Counted from the first letter of the stretch, positions 1-12,540 are shown. The stretch: 64,000 nucleotides of DNA from Ovis canadensis (GCF_042477335.2 NC_091256.1:26812501-26876500); one strand, 5' to 3'. The notes: a model not told the origin generated them from the sequence alone. Program-made: numbers and translations.

Positions 1-539
1 TTATTTGATAAATAAAGATACCAGGTATGCTATTTTAACAGGTAAGATTAACAATTTGAAGCTGTTTTACTTAAAACAAATATCTTTAAAATATTCCACA
101 GTTTAATATGAGTTTACTACTTTGGTGATTTAATATGATATATACCATTCTTTTCTAAATGAAAAATGATTTTATGTAGATGTCCTAGTGATTTATTTGT
201 GATTATTTCACCAAATGAGAAAAAGTTAACATCCTTAACAGTCTAATCAAAGGAGTTTTGACAGATTGTATTATGACTTCCTTTCCTTCCAGGCTGGGAT
301 GAGAAAGTAGTATTCTGTGTTATATTAAATCTTGTTCAAGCATTGTTTTAAAATATACAATAGATTAAAAAAAAAATTTCCTACAGGACAACATGACTTG
401 GCTAAAAGCTTTTGTTTCCTCACAACAACCAAACTCTGCCTGCATAAATTGAGGCAAGAATAATAAACTTTTGGTGTTATGATTAGGACATTGAAGGAAA
501 AAAATCCATATGTTTGATATAAAATGGTTTCAGATGTAT
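1..539. other. AT-rich unique sequence, nothing recognised
   Basis: No gene, known repeat or RNA is recognisable here. The sequence is AT-rich with frequent stops in every frame and no splice-flanked coding segment that I can defend. Confidence 0.5.
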
Positions 540-551
540 CAGTGTTAGTGA

Positions 552-1030
552 GTACAGTTCAGTTCAGTTCATTAGCTCAGTCATGTCTGACTCTTTGCAA
601 CCCCATGGACTGCAGTACATCAGGCCTCCCAACTCCCATCACCAACAGTCCATCACCAACTCCCAGAACTTACTTAAACTCATGTCCATCAAGTCGGTGA
701 TGCCATCCAACCATTTCATCCTGTCGTCCCCTTCTCCTCCCACCTTCAATCTTTCCCAGCATCAGGGTCTTTTCAGATGAGTAAGTTCTTCGCATCAGGT
801 AGCCAAAGTATTGGAGTTTCAGTTTCAACATCAGTCCTTCCAATGAATATTCAGGACTGATTTCCTTTAGGATGGACTGGTTGGATCTCGTTGCAGTCCA
901 GGAGATCCTCAAGAGCCTTCTCCAACATCACAGTTCAAAAGCATTAATTTTTTGGCACTCAATTTTCTTTATCGTCCAACTCTCACATCCATATAATCAC
1001 TGGAAAAGCCATAGCTTTGACTAGATGGAC
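552..1030 (-). mobile_element. BovB LINE, 3'-end fragment (5' truncated)
   Basis: On the minus strand this is the last ~480 bp of a BovB (RTE clade) retrotransposon, ending in the (ACTGA)n-type tail seen here as repeated GTTCA units at 556-570. It retains the degraded C-terminal part of ORF2, with the recognisable segment LKLQYFGYLMRR within 670-912. It is flanked by a 12-bp direct repeat with one mismatch, 540-551 and 1031-1042 (CAGTGTTAGTGA / CAGTTTTAGTGA), as expected of target-primed insertion. It is non-functional. Confidence 0.9.
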
Positions 1031-1042
1031 CAGTTTTAGTGA

Positions 1043-1559
1043 AGAGGGATCCTAAAGGGCAGAGGGGGAAAAAGGAAGATGCTTGAGACCAGTGTTCTTA
1101 CTCTGGAGGTCCAACAGAAAAATTTAGCATTTTTAAATGGTCAGTATATCATCACTAGTGACACTGGTGATTTAATTGTTCTGGAACTGGGAAAGACATC
1201 CATATTTTCTTAGATCTTACCAAGCAATTTCAAGAGGCAGCTCAACTTGAGAGCCACTGAGTTAGGGGAAACAAGGTAGGACTCTCAGCCAGAGACTGGT
1301 GTAGTCCACTTTTTTTTTTTTTTGATGCTGTTTTGATTGACTCTTACCTGTCTCCCTCAGAGTAAGAACCAGTCAAAAGACCAAGGATTGGATATTAGGG
1401 GGATGGTGGTACGATGGGATACATGCATGTGCTGTTGTCTTTAATAGTTTATTTCTATTTACTGTAATTTACCTAATTCCTTCATGGCAACTTTCCAGAA
1501 TAAACTACATTTAGCCACAATTTTATGGCTGCAGGTTAATCTCAAGATCTAGAGTCTTT
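1043..1559. other. Unique intergenic stretch with a T-run
   Basis: Nothing recognised apart from a homopolymer T tract at about 1310-1323, which could be the reversed poly(A) of an eroded retroposon, although no body could be identified next to it. Confidence 0.4.
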
Positions 1560-1905
1560 ATCTTTTATTAATTAACTTTTACTGGTGTTTAGTTACTTAA
1601 CAATGTTGTGTTAGTTTCTACTGTATAGCAAAGTGACTCAGTTATACACACACACACACACACACACGCATATATATATATATATATATAGCCCCTCTCT
1701 TGTGTATTTTGTTCCCATTTAGGTTGCCACAGAGCATTGAGTAGAGTTTCCTGTGCTATACAATAAGTCCTACTTAGTTATCTATTTTATACAAATGTCA
1801 ATTCCATGTGTATTGCTTTTATTCCTGTCTAAAAGCACAGATTTGGTGAGTTCCCTCTGCCTCTCTCTCTCCCTCTTTTTTGATGCCATATACAAGTGGA
1901 TTATA
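1560..1905 (-). mobile_element. L1 3'-UTR fragment (ruminant L1 type)
   Basis: Read on the plus strand this resembles the reverse complement of ruminant L1 3' UTRs: a block around 1605-1650 about a widened start, a dinucleotide tract, then segments such as CCTGTGCTATACAATAAG (1750-1767) and TTATCTATTTTATAC that are typical of that UTR. No ORF remains. The family assignment is from memory of the consensus. Confidence 0.6.
1646..1690. repeat. (AC)n-(AT)n microsatellite
   Basis: A CA/AC run is directly followed by a TA run inside the L1 3' UTR fragment. Such compound dinucleotide tracts are length-polymorphic and usable as markers. Confidence 0.95.
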
Positions 1906-2108
1906 TTGATAAAATAAAGTTTAAATGAACTAATTTGTATGTTTGTATTTATGAAACAAATTATTTAATGACCACTCAGTGTTATAACTATGAGAATATG
2001 TAATTGCAATTATTTGATTGCAATTAAAAGTTTTTTGCATTATTAAGCATAAAGTAACAAAAATCGATAACTTATCAATGTGAAGAGCAGTATGGTGCTG
2101 CAGTTGCC

Positions 2109-2308
2109 TGTGTGCTCAGTCATGCAGCTATGTCCAACTCTTCATGACCCCACGGACTGTAGCTCACCAGGCTCCTCTCTCCATGGGATTTTCCAGGCAA
2201 GAATGCTGGAATGAATTACTCTTTCCTTCTCCAAGGGTACTTCCCATCCCAGGGATCAAGCTGTCATCTCCTGCAAAGACTCTTTACCACTGAGCCACCT
2301 GGAAAGCC
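2109..2308 (-). mobile_element. Bov-tA SINE
   Basis: Reverse complement of a tRNA-headed ruminant SINE. The BovA part lies at 2109-2240 (CTCCATGGGATTTTCCAGGC), and the tRNA-derived head ends at 2308 with GAGCCACCTGGAAAGCC. Moderately diverged. Confidence 0.9.
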
Positions 2309-2309
2309 A

Positions 2310-3830
2310 ATGGTACATCAGTTTGTTAGTCTATTAATTTCTAAATAAAAGACTGCAAACAATATAAGTTATATTCACACATATTTTAAAGTTCTGTGTT
2401 TAAAGTTTTTCAGATAAAACTGGCCATATGCAAATTGTACTTTCAAACATTTCACATGCAAACAAATCATTAGATTAATTTCCTTTCCTAAATTAATAGA
2501 TTATCAGTCTGACACTTGCAGAAACAAATAATTATAGCCTAAAAGAACCTGACTTGTCAGGCCTTCATATATGTTATTAACATTTGTTAATTCCCAGCAG
2601 ACTGTTCCATACCTACTGTTATTATAACAATAAATCACACTACAATCTCTTCTAGCTCAACAAGATTGTCAGCTCCTAATTACCATTCAAACAACTTAGG
2701 AGGAGAGTGATTAAAGAAAAGTAAGAAAAAAAATCACTGAAGAATTTGAGGATGTAGAGATATTTATAGTGGAAGGCTGAGGGGATGATATGAAAACCCA
2801 GGGTTTCACCAGAAGAAAATAAATGTAAAGAAATAGATTATTGGATCTGAAGTATATATAAGTAATGTGATGAATATTAGAAAGATTTAGGACATAGGAT
2901 TAAGCAATCTTTCTATGTAACTGGATTTGGGGACTGGAGGGAGATATGTTTATGTTTTTTTTTTTTTTCAAGTTTCTACTTGGTAAAATCATGTGAATAA
3001 TAGTGTGCCTGCACCTACTGTAATATATATTCCATTTTAAATTATTAGGTAGAACATGAATTGTCATTAACCCATATAATACCTCATGAATAAAAAACTA
3101 AGACCTAGATAAGGTGAGTCATAAACACAACTATGTTCACCTTCAACAAGCTAACAATTATGACAAAATAACTGAAATAGAAACAGGAAATAGGCAGTTT
3201 AGTACAGAAATATTTTTCATACAATTTCATTTAGGGCTACCATACTTTTATTGTAATATACTACAGGGTTAATTGACACAACAGTTAAGATGATTTTTTT
3301 ATAAATTTATTTGATGTATGAAGTCAAGAGAATGAAAAGTAAGGTTTGATATAACTGAACACTAGGGATTTTCCCCCAAATTCAGAGACTTTTGGTGAAG
3401 ATTCTAAGGAATTGAGTAAATTAAGAGTATTGAAAAAAATGATGAAAACTTTTCAATCACAAAGTTTCAGTTGGATTTTTAAAAAAAAGTACATTTGAGA
3501 TTTTCTTGGCTCAATCTTTGATAAGCAGTTGGTGTTTCTGTGAAAACCTATTTATAACAGAGTGATATATTTGAGAAAATGGGAACAAGATGTTTTTATT
3601 AGATCTATTCTCCTTCCTTAACATCCCTGGAATAAAAAATGTTATTGGTTATCTAGGTAAAAAAGAGGTATTTCATATTGTAACAATGTCTAGTCATTTC
3701 ACTTATACATGTACATGAAATAAATATGTGTACAGAAAAATTATTAACCCATGCTAAAAAAATTTAATCATGTTTATTTCCTGACATGCTGGTAAAGCAA
3801 GGACTGTTTCACACAGGTAGTCGGTAGTAT
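2310..3830. other. Unrecognised AT-rich intergenic sequence
   Basis: No gene or repeat family recognised. A T-run lies at about 2956-2969. Stops are dense in all frames. Confidence 0.4.
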
Positions 3831-3841
3831 TTTTTGTTTAC

Positions 3842-3857
3842 TTGTTGTTGTTGTTGT
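3842..3857. repeat. (TTG)n microsatellite at SINE tail
   Basis: Five GTT/TTG units abut the 3' end of the following minus-strand SINE; short (AAC)n tails of this kind are typical of BovA-type 3' ends. Confidence 0.85.
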
Positions 3858-4060
3858 TTAGTTGCCAAGTCATGTCCAACTCTTTGTGACCCCATGCACT
3901 GTAGCCCACCAGGCTCCTCTATCCATGGGATTCTCCAGGCAAGAATACTGGAGTCGGTTATGATTCCCTTCTCCAGAGGATCTTCCAGAGCCACAGATCA
4001 AACCCAGGTCTCCTGCATTGCAGACAGATTCTTTCATCATCTGAGCAACCAGGGAAGACC
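3858..4060 (-). mobile_element. Bov-tA SINE
   Basis: Full-length-looking minus-strand Bov-tA: BovA body with TCCATGGGATTCTCCAGGCA near 3923, B-box region (reverse of GGTTTGATC) near 4000, tRNA-head end at 4060. The frames through it are chance read-through of the SINE. Confidence 0.92.
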
Positions 4061-4104
4061 TTTTCTTTCCTTACTTTTGTTTATGTGCTTATATTTTTTA
4101 TTCA

Positions 4105-4640
4105 GGTAATTTTATGTACAGTGAAAGGAACAGACTGTGTGTGTAAAATTTGACATTTAAAAAATTTCAAGAAGTCTACAACCCAAAATACAATCAAGAT
4201 ATGAACATGTTCTACACCTTGGAAAGTTTTCTCCTACTCCCTTCATTTTATTCTACTCTCCAGAGGCAAACACTGTGATTATTTCCAGCAGATCTTGCTT
4301 CCATACCTACTTCACCTAAATAGAATTATGCATATATTCTTGATATGTCAGTCTATTTACCTTCAACATAATGATTTGAAGAAAAATCTCACTGTTGTGA
4401 GAAGCAGTAGATTTATTTTATTGCATAATATACAACAATATGCTTATACCCTCATCAGTTGAATTTTTTTTAATTTCTAGTTAAGATTTCTAAGATTACT
4501 AAGATTTTATTATTATGAATAGGTGTTGAATTTTCAAGTGATTTTACTATAGCTACTGAAATAAATATCTTTCTGTCTAACAACTGAAATTTTATTCAGT
4601 TAACTTTAAATACTAAATAAATTCTTCATTCCAGATAGAA
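4105..4640 (-). mobile_element. Old L1 3'-end fragment
   Basis: The stretch with ACAATCAAGATATGAACATG at 4191 and the following pyrimidine-rich and CAGAGGCAAACACTG parts resembles the reverse complement of old mammalian L1 (L1M) 3' ends. Strong divergence; right boundary uncertain. Confidence 0.4.
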
Positions 4641-5004
4641 ATCATACTTGATCATGTGGTATTACACTTTTAATACAGCACTGAATTATCTTAAATATAT
4701 ATTAAAAAATTCTTCATAAATTATCCCACAAATTAGAAGAGGATGGAGTTCTTTGCTACATTTGACAGGGAGAACATTATCCTGACACTAAAATCAAGTA
4801 GAGTCCTTAAAACAAAACTATAGATTAATTCATTCATGAACATATACATAAATGTGGTTAATTTTATTTTATAACATTTCAAATCGAACAACATGTAAGA
4901 TGCATAATATATCATTACCATGTTGGTGTTTTCCCAGGAATGTAGGTTGGTTTACCATATGAGGAAAAAGTAACAAAAACTAAACTATTTAACTTTATAT
5001 GATA

Positions 5005-5765
5005 GATTGAATAATTTCGGATCCAAATGTCAGCATTTGAATTCCTGGAACTTGTGAAGATGTTCACTTACATAGTCAAAGGGATTCTACAGATAGTATT
5101 AAGCATCATGAGATAGGAAAATTGTTGTGAATTATCCAAGTGGCCCCTAAATTTTATTACAGGTGTCTTTATAAGAGAGAGAGAGAGCTTTAACCCCAGA
5201 ATAAGAGTGCCAGAGTCATACAGTACAAAAAAAGGCTAAGCAGTAGCTAAAACTCTGTAGTACTATTATGGCAATAGACAAACCAAAGAAACAGGGTAAA
5301 AATTTTAGAGGGAATGTCCATTTTAAAATTTATGATATTAAAATAAACTGAAGTTTAGAAAGAAAAGAAAAGATACCGTAATATATAATATAATGATGCT
5401 GAAGAAGCAGTACTGAAGAAAAATAAGTTAATCTCTATTTAACCCCAAAATAAATTACATAAGAGCAAAAGAAAAAGAAAAAAGAAAAACTCACCTTTTC
5501 TAGGCTTTGAAGATGGAGAAAGGGGCCATGAACCAAAAGAAGGAAGGTAGTCTTTAGAAGGAGGAAGTCTTTAGAAACCAAAGAAACAAAATCCCCCTGA
5601 AGCCTCTAGCAGGAAAAAAGTCTTGCCAACACTCTGATTTTAGGCAAATGAGATCCATTTTAGATCTCTAGGACCACAAGAAAATTAATGTGCATTGGTT
5701 TAACACAAAATCATTTTTTAACACTATTTTGGGTCATATTACAGCAATAGGAAATAAACCACATT
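5005..5765 (+). mobile_element. Old LTR-like mammalian repeat, split in two
   Basis: Two blocks, 5005-5195 (GAACTTGTGAAGATGTTCAC, TTATCCAAGTGGCCCCTAAA, CTTTATAAGAG) and 5495-5765 (TTTGAAGATGGAG, CTTGCCAACACTCTGATTTTAG, CATATTACAGCAATAGGAAA), match the usual order of a MaLR/MLT1-like LTR as I remember it. About 300 bp of A-rich sequence with a GA tract separates them, either an insertion or a diverged middle. The family name is tentative. Confidence 0.45.
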
Positions 5766-5867
5766 AACAGACTAAATTCAGGAAAGAGCAAAGAAATAAA
5801 GTATGGTTAATAGAAAATACAAATAAGATGGTTAATCTTATATAATAGTATGTCATGTCATGTGAAA

Positions 5868-5962
5868 TTTGTTCAGTTATGTCTGACTGTTTGCAATCCC
5901 ATGGACTACACAGTCCATGGCATCCTCCAGGCCAAAATATTAGAATACTGGAGTGGTTAGCC
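5868..5962 (-). mobile_element. BovA SINE fragment
   Basis: Minus-strand remnant of the BovA part only (GTTCAGTTATGTCTGACTGT start, AATACTGGAGTGGTTAGCC end). The tRNA head is absent. Confidence 0.75.
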
Positions 5963-6115
5963 AAATGGTGATCAAGATAAAGGAAAAAGTGTAGAACACT
6001 CTGATCAAAAAAGTTGATCAATTTTGGTAAGATAAAAACTAGATCCTCTTAAGTGGCGTATGGTACAGGATGGAATAAAATTCTAATAATTCCTGTAATT
6101 AACCATACGATAAAA

Positions 6116-6316
6116 AGTGAAAATGTTAGTCACTCAATCTCAGTGGACTCTGCGACCTTAGGGACTGTAGCCTGCAAGGCTTCTCTGCCCATGGGATTCT
6201 CCAGGCAAGAATACTGCAGTGGGTTGTCATTTCTTCTCCAGGGATCTTCCCAACCCACAAATTGAATCTAGGTCTCTTACATTGCAGGGGGATTCTTTAG
6301 GAAGCCCGATATGGAA
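6116..6316 (-). mobile_element. Bov-tA SINE
   Basis: Minus-strand Bov-tA with the canonical CCATGGGATTCTCCAGGCAA block at 6190. It is slightly shortened in the tRNA head (GATTCTTTAGGAAGCCC). Confidence 0.88.
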
Positions 6317-6489
6317 GTCCACCATGGAAGACCAATAATATGCTATCATGCACCCAAAATTCTGTTATTCTGTTAAGAGGGTAGCTCTTATGTTATGTGG
6401 TCTTAATAAACAAAACAAAGTGATACAAGAAAACTTTTAAAGGTGACGAATATCTTTAGTACCATGACATGGGTGTGTGCATATGTCCC

Positions 6490-6705
6490 TGTGTACTAAG
6501 TCACTTCAGTCATGTCTGACTCTGTGCAAACTTATGTGCTATAGGCTGTCAGGCTCCTCCATCCATGAGATTTCTCCAGGCAAGGGTACTGGAGTGGGTT
6601 GCCATGCTCTCCTCCAGGGATTCTTCCTGACCCAGGAAATCGAACCAGCAACTCATGTTTCCTACATTGGCAGGCGGGTTCTGTACCAATAGCACCACGT
6701 GGAAA
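6490..6705 (-). mobile_element. Bov-tA SINE
   Basis: Minus-strand Bov-tA. BovA body CAGTCATGTCTGACTCTGTG at its start and the head CACCACGTGGAAAG at its end are both present. About 170 bp from the previous SINE in the same orientation. Confidence 0.88.
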
Positions 6706-6714
6706 GATTGTGCA

Positions 6715-7595
6715 TATGTCCAAACTCATCAAACTGTATATATTGACTGTATGCAGTGTTTTGATTATCAGTTATGCTTTAATGAAGCTGTAAAATAGTT
6801 TAAAGAAACACCACTTCTCCACTTTCAGTAACTGAGAGAGTGTTTATTATTGCGCTAATAGTAATGTTAGGTAGCATCTAGCTCCTGTATCAGAGGAGAG
6901 AGTGTTTCCAACAATTTGGTCCCACTTAAAAATTGCTGTAATTTCTGAGTCTTGAAAGTACAGATATTTGACTTGCAAAACTGGCGACATTGGCCTCAAG
7001 AAATTCTGGGATCTTTCAATATCCTTCTAATAAATTTTATTATCTTGCTTCAGGTACCTAAAGTCAGCTTTTAGTTCTTGTAACCACAGATTCTGTCAGA
7101 TGTGAAATGCAATCATTGGTCATAGTTATAAATTACACATCTCATATATCATCCTTTATTGTAGATAATAATCTTTCTCTAGCGGAATTCATTGAGAAGT
7201 AAGTTCCAGTCCAATGATGCTTCTAGAAGAGCAGCTTCCCAGAATCATATTTTGATATATATAGAAAGATATTAATTTTGCTTATCACTTCAAGGTTTTT
7301 ATTTTTAAGGACTGTGGAGGCTTTGAAAGGGAGCTGGGAGGTAAAGCAGTATTAAGAAAGATCAAAAGTTTTCTTTGTTACATCAAAGTTTATTTATCAT
7401 GGGGTCACTAATAAAGCAGAAGATGACTGTTTCATGAATTTCTTCAATTACTCTTAGAATTTCAGTATATATCAGTACTAAAACAAAAACTCTATGTTTG
7501 TTCTTTTTTGACTTAGGAACGTCATTACCCCAGGTCTTGCTTAAAATATGTTCATATGTAGCTGTTCTCATTTTCCATTTTATGACTTTTTCAGA
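6715..7595. other. Unique intergenic sequence
   Basis: No gene, RNA or repeat recognised in about 880 bp. Confidence 0.4.
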
Positions 7596-7603
7596 CCTAC
7601 ATG

Positions 7604-7752
7604 CATGTGTGCCTGCTCAGCTACACAATCATGGCGAACTCTTTGTGACCTCATGGACTGCAGCCCATCAGGCTTCTCTGTCCATGAAACTCTCCAGGCA
7701 AGAATACTGGAGTAGATTGCCATTTCCTACTTGAGGAGATCTTCCTGACCTT
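7604..7752 (-). mobile_element. BovA SINE, head missing
   Basis: Minus-strand BovA body (GGACTGCAGCCCATCAGGC, AGAATACTGGAGTAGATTGC) ends at GATCTTCCTGACC. The tRNA-derived part that would follow is absent. Confidence 0.85.
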
Positions 7753-7754
7753 CA

Positions 7755-8524
7755 GGTTATGTTTATTCTTACTTGAAAAGGAAATTTGATTGTTGACGCC
7801 CATATGGTACTACTCCCTGAATTGGGTTTTGCTACTGCTGCCATAAAGGCTCTTCAACTAACAACACACGAGAAAGAAGTTCCATCGTCATGGCTACCCA
7901 AAGCTTCTAGGTAACATGATGTTAGCCAAGAGACAGGAATTAGGTTGTGTAAACAAATGTATATAAAATCTTACATCATAAGCAAAACACTGGTAACCAC
8001 AGCCAAGAGATAATTACAATAAGAGTCAGTAAAAGCATTAAGCTTTAGCAAGCAAATCTATTTTTCAACTCTGGCTCTGCTGATAACAAAATAATAATAA
8101 TCCACAATTACAATTTTTAAAAAATATGCTCATTTTCAGGATAATTGAAATATTTTCCTTAATTTTAAAACTATCTTGTCAGTTTTCTTATTAGAATTGT
8201 TGTTACCTTTTAAGTATATTTTCTGTTATTAAATAAACTCACATGACAATGATTAAACAGTATTTGCAGTAACCAAATAATTTTTTCCATGATATGCTTC
8301 CAAAGATGCTTGAAAAAAGCTTAATATTGCCAGGAGAGTCACTAGTCCTATAAAAAAGAAATCTAACATTACTTGCATATGAACATGTCCAATCCATTAT
8401 ATTTTGTGTACATAAGGGGGGAAGAAACACAAGATTCCACATGTTAGAGAGGGATCAGAGTGGAATGATAAGAAAGTAAACTGGCATTTGTATTCATATT
8501 TTTAGCATATGCCAAGCATGGGAT
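7755..8524. other. Unique intergenic sequence
   Basis: Nothing recognised. An intact frame of 67 codons on the minus strand (8239-8442) has no start context, splice signals or similarity that I recognise. Confidence 0.4.
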
Positions 8525-8526
8525 TG

Positions 8527-9107
8527 AAACAGTGTCAGATTTCAATTTATTGGGTTCCAAAATCACTGTAGATGGTGACTGCAACCACAAATTTAAAAGA
8601 TGCTAACTCCTTGGAAGAAAGTTATGACAAATCTAGACAATGTATTCAAAAGCAGAGACATCACTTTGCCGACTGAAGTCTGCATTGTCAAAGCTATGGT
8701 TTTTCCAGCAGCCATGTATGAATGTGAGAGTTGGACAATAAAGAAGGCTGAGTGCTGAAGAATTGATGCTTTCAGACTGTGGTGCTGGAGAAGACTCTTG
8801 AGAGTCCCTTGGGCTTCAGGGATATCAAACCAGTAATTCCACAGGAAATCAACCCTGAATATTCATTGGAAGGACTGGTGCTGAAACTGAGGCTGCATTA
8901 CTTTGGCCACCTGATGGTTAGAACTGACTCATTGGAAAAGACCTTGATCCTGGGAAAGATTGAAGGCAAGATAAGGGGATGACACAGGATGAAATGATTG
9001 TATAACATCACTGACTCAATGGACATGAGTTTGATTAAGCTCTGGGAGATAGTGAAGGACAGGGAAGCCTGGTGTGCTGCAGTTCATAGGGTCATAACTG
9101 AACAACA
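8527..9107 (+). mobile_element. BovB LINE, 3'-end fragment
   Basis: Plus-strand BovB tail covering the last part of ORF2 (GTGTCAGATTTCAATTTATT at the start, then the segment encoding KLRLHYFGHLM near 8890) and the 3' UTR. It ends in an ACAACAACA-type tail rather than the usual (ACTGA)n. Stops and frameshifts break the reading frame; the RT core is absent. Confidence 0.92.
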
Positions 9108-9109
9108 AC

Positions 9110-10670
9110 AAGCATCACCCCAATACTTACAGAAATTATCTTTTAAGGGGCAGGGAAAATTACTGGAATTTACCATCAGGAGCTACTATCTAACACAGCC
9201 CTTAGAAAGAAACAGACAAGAAGAATGTGAGCAGGAATTAGTGAAGATCTGTGTTGCTCCATGCCCAGCTTCTCCAGTTTAGATGCTATCACTGCTGTCA
9301 ATGAATGATTTTTCTGAGCTATTACAAGCAAATGTCCTATACAATTTGAAAATAAATAACCAGGTCAGATGATTCATCACTCAAGAGTAGTTTTAGAAAT
9401 AAGAATTTTGGAGTTAAGAAATTTCCAAGTGTATTCATGTACAGTACAAATATTTTTAGTGTTTTTCCCCCAGAAACATAATGCCATAAAAGAGGAAAAA
9501 ACTTAAAAAAAAGAAGCATGAGATGTTTAGCTCTCATGATGTAAAGCCTCATTTAGCTTTATTTTTTTTTTAGTAAATATCCCAATGCCAATGTTAGTCC
9601 AACTCATTCTTCATGTGGTTTCCCTCAGTTACATTGCACTTTAATTCATTATACTCTTTATTCCTCATCCAGGGACATTATGTTATGGTTGTGCTAGAGC
9701 TCACATTTCAGATTTCTCTTAACTGAGTCAAAAATGTGGCTTGTTGGGCTTAATGACATCTGGGATTTGAATTTCAAGAAGTACAACCACATTGTTGCCA
9801 GGGGATGTAGAACTATGGGTACATTTGCATATTTTACTTTAATATTTTATTACTTTTTGAAGAAAATGCTAGAAGCATAAAATCTGGAGAACATGTACTA
9901 TTTGTCCAACATAAATTTTGTTGTTGTGTGAATTGTAACAGAGATAAAAAATGCTTTATGGAGCTACATAGGATAAGTAAATTCAAAAGAAGATAGCAAA
10001 TTCATCTCCAATCATCTTTTTTGCTGGTGAAATACTTCCTCTCAAAATCAACGACGAATATCAAAGCCATTTTCTGAGTGGTATATTTAGCGAATTTCTT
10101 AATCAAGGAGATATGTGGATACATAATGAATATTTCCTACTTACTCTTTATTGACCAAATATCTTTATGCTTTCTATGATTCTACAATTGTTTAAAATGA
10201 AGTCTAGGATGAAACCAATCCCTGGTATATGTTCTGTAAAAAAAGAAAAAGTTCTTTAATCATTATATTCAAGAACACATGTATTTGATGGGATAAAACC
10301 ATTTTCCATGTGTCTCTGGCACTTCTGTAGGACTAGACATTCACATTCCTAAAAGCTTGAGATGGGGTATCCATGTGGGGCAGTGAATAGATTTATTTGT
10401 ATATGGAGATATTTCAGGACAAGTATTCCTCCTTCTTGTAGCGGAGGTTTGTTTACATTCCAGGGGGAAATAATATAAAATATTCCTCATGAGCAAAGTG
10501 TAAGCAGGTTTGTCAACAGTATCTGATAAAGTCAGGGGTCCCTAAGCTGAATATTCTTCCATTGTGATACAGATCACTCTGTACTAATCATGCACCCAGG
10601 CACACTCTGCATGTTCCTGCCAGGCTTGGAGAACAAAGGAATCTAATGTGAACATGTGCTGTAATTTTCA
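9110..10670. other. Unique intergenic sequence
   Basis: About 1.5 kb without recognisable genes or repeats. Confidence 0.4.
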
Positions 10671-10671
10671 T

Positions 10672-12540
10672 GAATATACAGAAGAACTATACAAAAAAGA
10701 TCCTCATGACCCAGATAACCATGATGGTGTGATCACTCACCTAGAGCAAGACATCCTGGAAAGTGAAGTCAAGCGGGCTTTAGGAAGTATCACTCTGAAC
10801 AAAGCTAGTGAAGGTGATGGAATTCCACTTCAGCTCTTTCAAATCCTAAAAGATGATGCTGTGAAAATGCTGCACTCAATATTCCAGCAAATTTGGAAAA
10901 TGCAGCAGTGGCCAGAGGACTGAAAAAGGTCAGTTTTCATTCCAATCCCAAAGAAAGACAATGCCAAAGAATGTTCAAACTACTGCACCATTGCACTCAT
11001 TAAACAAGCTAGCAAATAATGCTCAAAATTATCCAAGCCAAGCTACAGAAGTATACGAATTATGAACTACCAGATGTTCAAGCTGGGTTTAGAAAAGGCA
11101 GAGGAACCAGACATCAAGTTGCCAACATCTGTTTGATCATAGAAAAAGCAGGAAACTTCCAGAAAACATCTACTACTGCTTTATTGACTACGCCAAAGTC
11201 TTTGAATGTGTAGATCACAACAAACTGTGGAAAATTCTTTAAGAGATGGGAATACCAGACCACTTGACCTGCCTCCTGAGAAATCTGTATGCATGTCAAG
11301 AAGTAACAGTTAAAAGTGGACATGGAACAACAGACTGGTTTGAAATTGGGAAAGGAGTACATCTAGGCTGTATATTGTCACCCTGCTTATTTAACTTTTA
11401 TTCAGAGTACATCATGTGAAATGCCAAGCTGGATAAAGCACAAGCTGGAATCAAGATTGCTGAGGGAATTATCATTAGCCTCAGATATACAGATGACACT
11501 ATCCTTATGGCAGAAAGTGAAGAAGAACTAAAGAGCTTCTTGACGAAAGCAAAAGAAGAGAATGAAAGTGCTGGCCTAAAACTCAACATTGAAAAACAAA
11601 GATCATGACATCAGGTCCCATCATTTCATGGCAAATAAATGGAGAAGCAATGGAAAGAGAGACAGCCTTTATTTTCTTGGGCTCCACAATCACTGCAGGT
11701 GGTGACTGCAGCCATGAAATTAAAAGATGTTTGCTTCTTGGAAGAACAGTTATGAGCTACCTAGACAGCACACTAAAAAGCAGAGATGTTACTTTGCTGA
11801 TCAAGGTCTATCTAGTCAAAGCTATGGTTTTTCCAGTAGTCATGTATGGTTGTGAGAGTCAGACCATAAAGAAAGCTGACCATCCAGGATGTGATGCTTT
11901 TGAACTGTGTGTTGGAGAAGACTCTTGAGAGTTCCTTAGACTTCAAGGTGATCAAACCAGTCAATCCTAAAGGAAATCAGTCCTGAATATTCACTGGAAG
12001 TGCTGATGCTGAAGCTGAAGCTCCAATACTTTGGTCACCTTATGCAAAGAATTGGCTCCTTGGAAAAAACTGTGATGCTGGTAAAAATTGAAGGAGGAAG
12101 GAGAGGGAATGACAGAGGATGAGATGGTTGGATGGCATCACCGACTTGATGGACATAAATTTGAGTAAGCTCCGGGAATTGGTGATGGACAAGGAAGTCT
12201 GCTGGAGAAGGCAATGGCACCCCACTCCAGTACTCTTGCCTGGAAAATTTCATGGACAAAGGAGCCTGGTTGGCTGAAGTCCAAGGGGTTGTGAAGACTC
12301 GGCCGTGACTGAGTGACTTTCCTTTCACTTTTCACTTTCATGCATTGGAGAAGGAAATGGCAACACACTCCAGTGTTCTTGCCTGGAGAATCCCAGGGAC
12401 GGGGGAATCTGGTGGGCTTCCCTCTATGGGGTCGCTCAGAGTTGGACATGATTGAAGTGACTTAGCAGCAGCAGCAAGGAAGTCTGCAGTCCATGGGGGT
12501 CACAAAGAGTCAGACACAACGGAGCAACTGAATTGAACTG
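10672..12540 (+). mobile_element. BovB LINE with degraded ORF2, interrupted by Bov-A2
   Basis: Plus-strand, 5'-truncated BovB covering the RT part of ORF2 through the 3' (ACTGA)n tail at 12530-12550. Coding remnants: 10672-10923 reads in frame to an early TGA, 11019-11213 covers the region upstream of RT motif A, and 11605-11928 covers the C-terminal part. Key RT residues are lost: motif A reads FIDYAKVFE, ending in E where other copies have D, and the YADD box near 11488 reads YTDD. Frameshifts and stops confirm an inactive copy. A Bov-A2 SINE occupies 12203-12475. Confidence 0.95.
12203..12475 (+). mobile_element. Bov-A2 SINE (dimer) inside BovB
   Basis: Two BovA monomers in tandem joined by the CACTTTTCACTTTCATGCAT linker near 12328, ending in (AGC)n. 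It is flanked by a perfect 12-bp target-site duplication, AAGGAAGTCTGC at 12191-12202 and 12476-12487, and BovB sequence resumes directly after. This shows it inserted after the BovB. Confidence 0.97.

Noticed and set aside
583..780. Recurring frames starting MSDS- or with RPH/DFS runs
   Set aside because: They recur at many places because they are read-through of BovB/BovA 3' sequence on the antisense strand.
3831..4083. TTTTGTTTA on both sides of the SINE at 3858-4060 as a TSD
   Set aside because: The right copy is 14 bp away from the SINE end and is low-complexity T-rich sequence.
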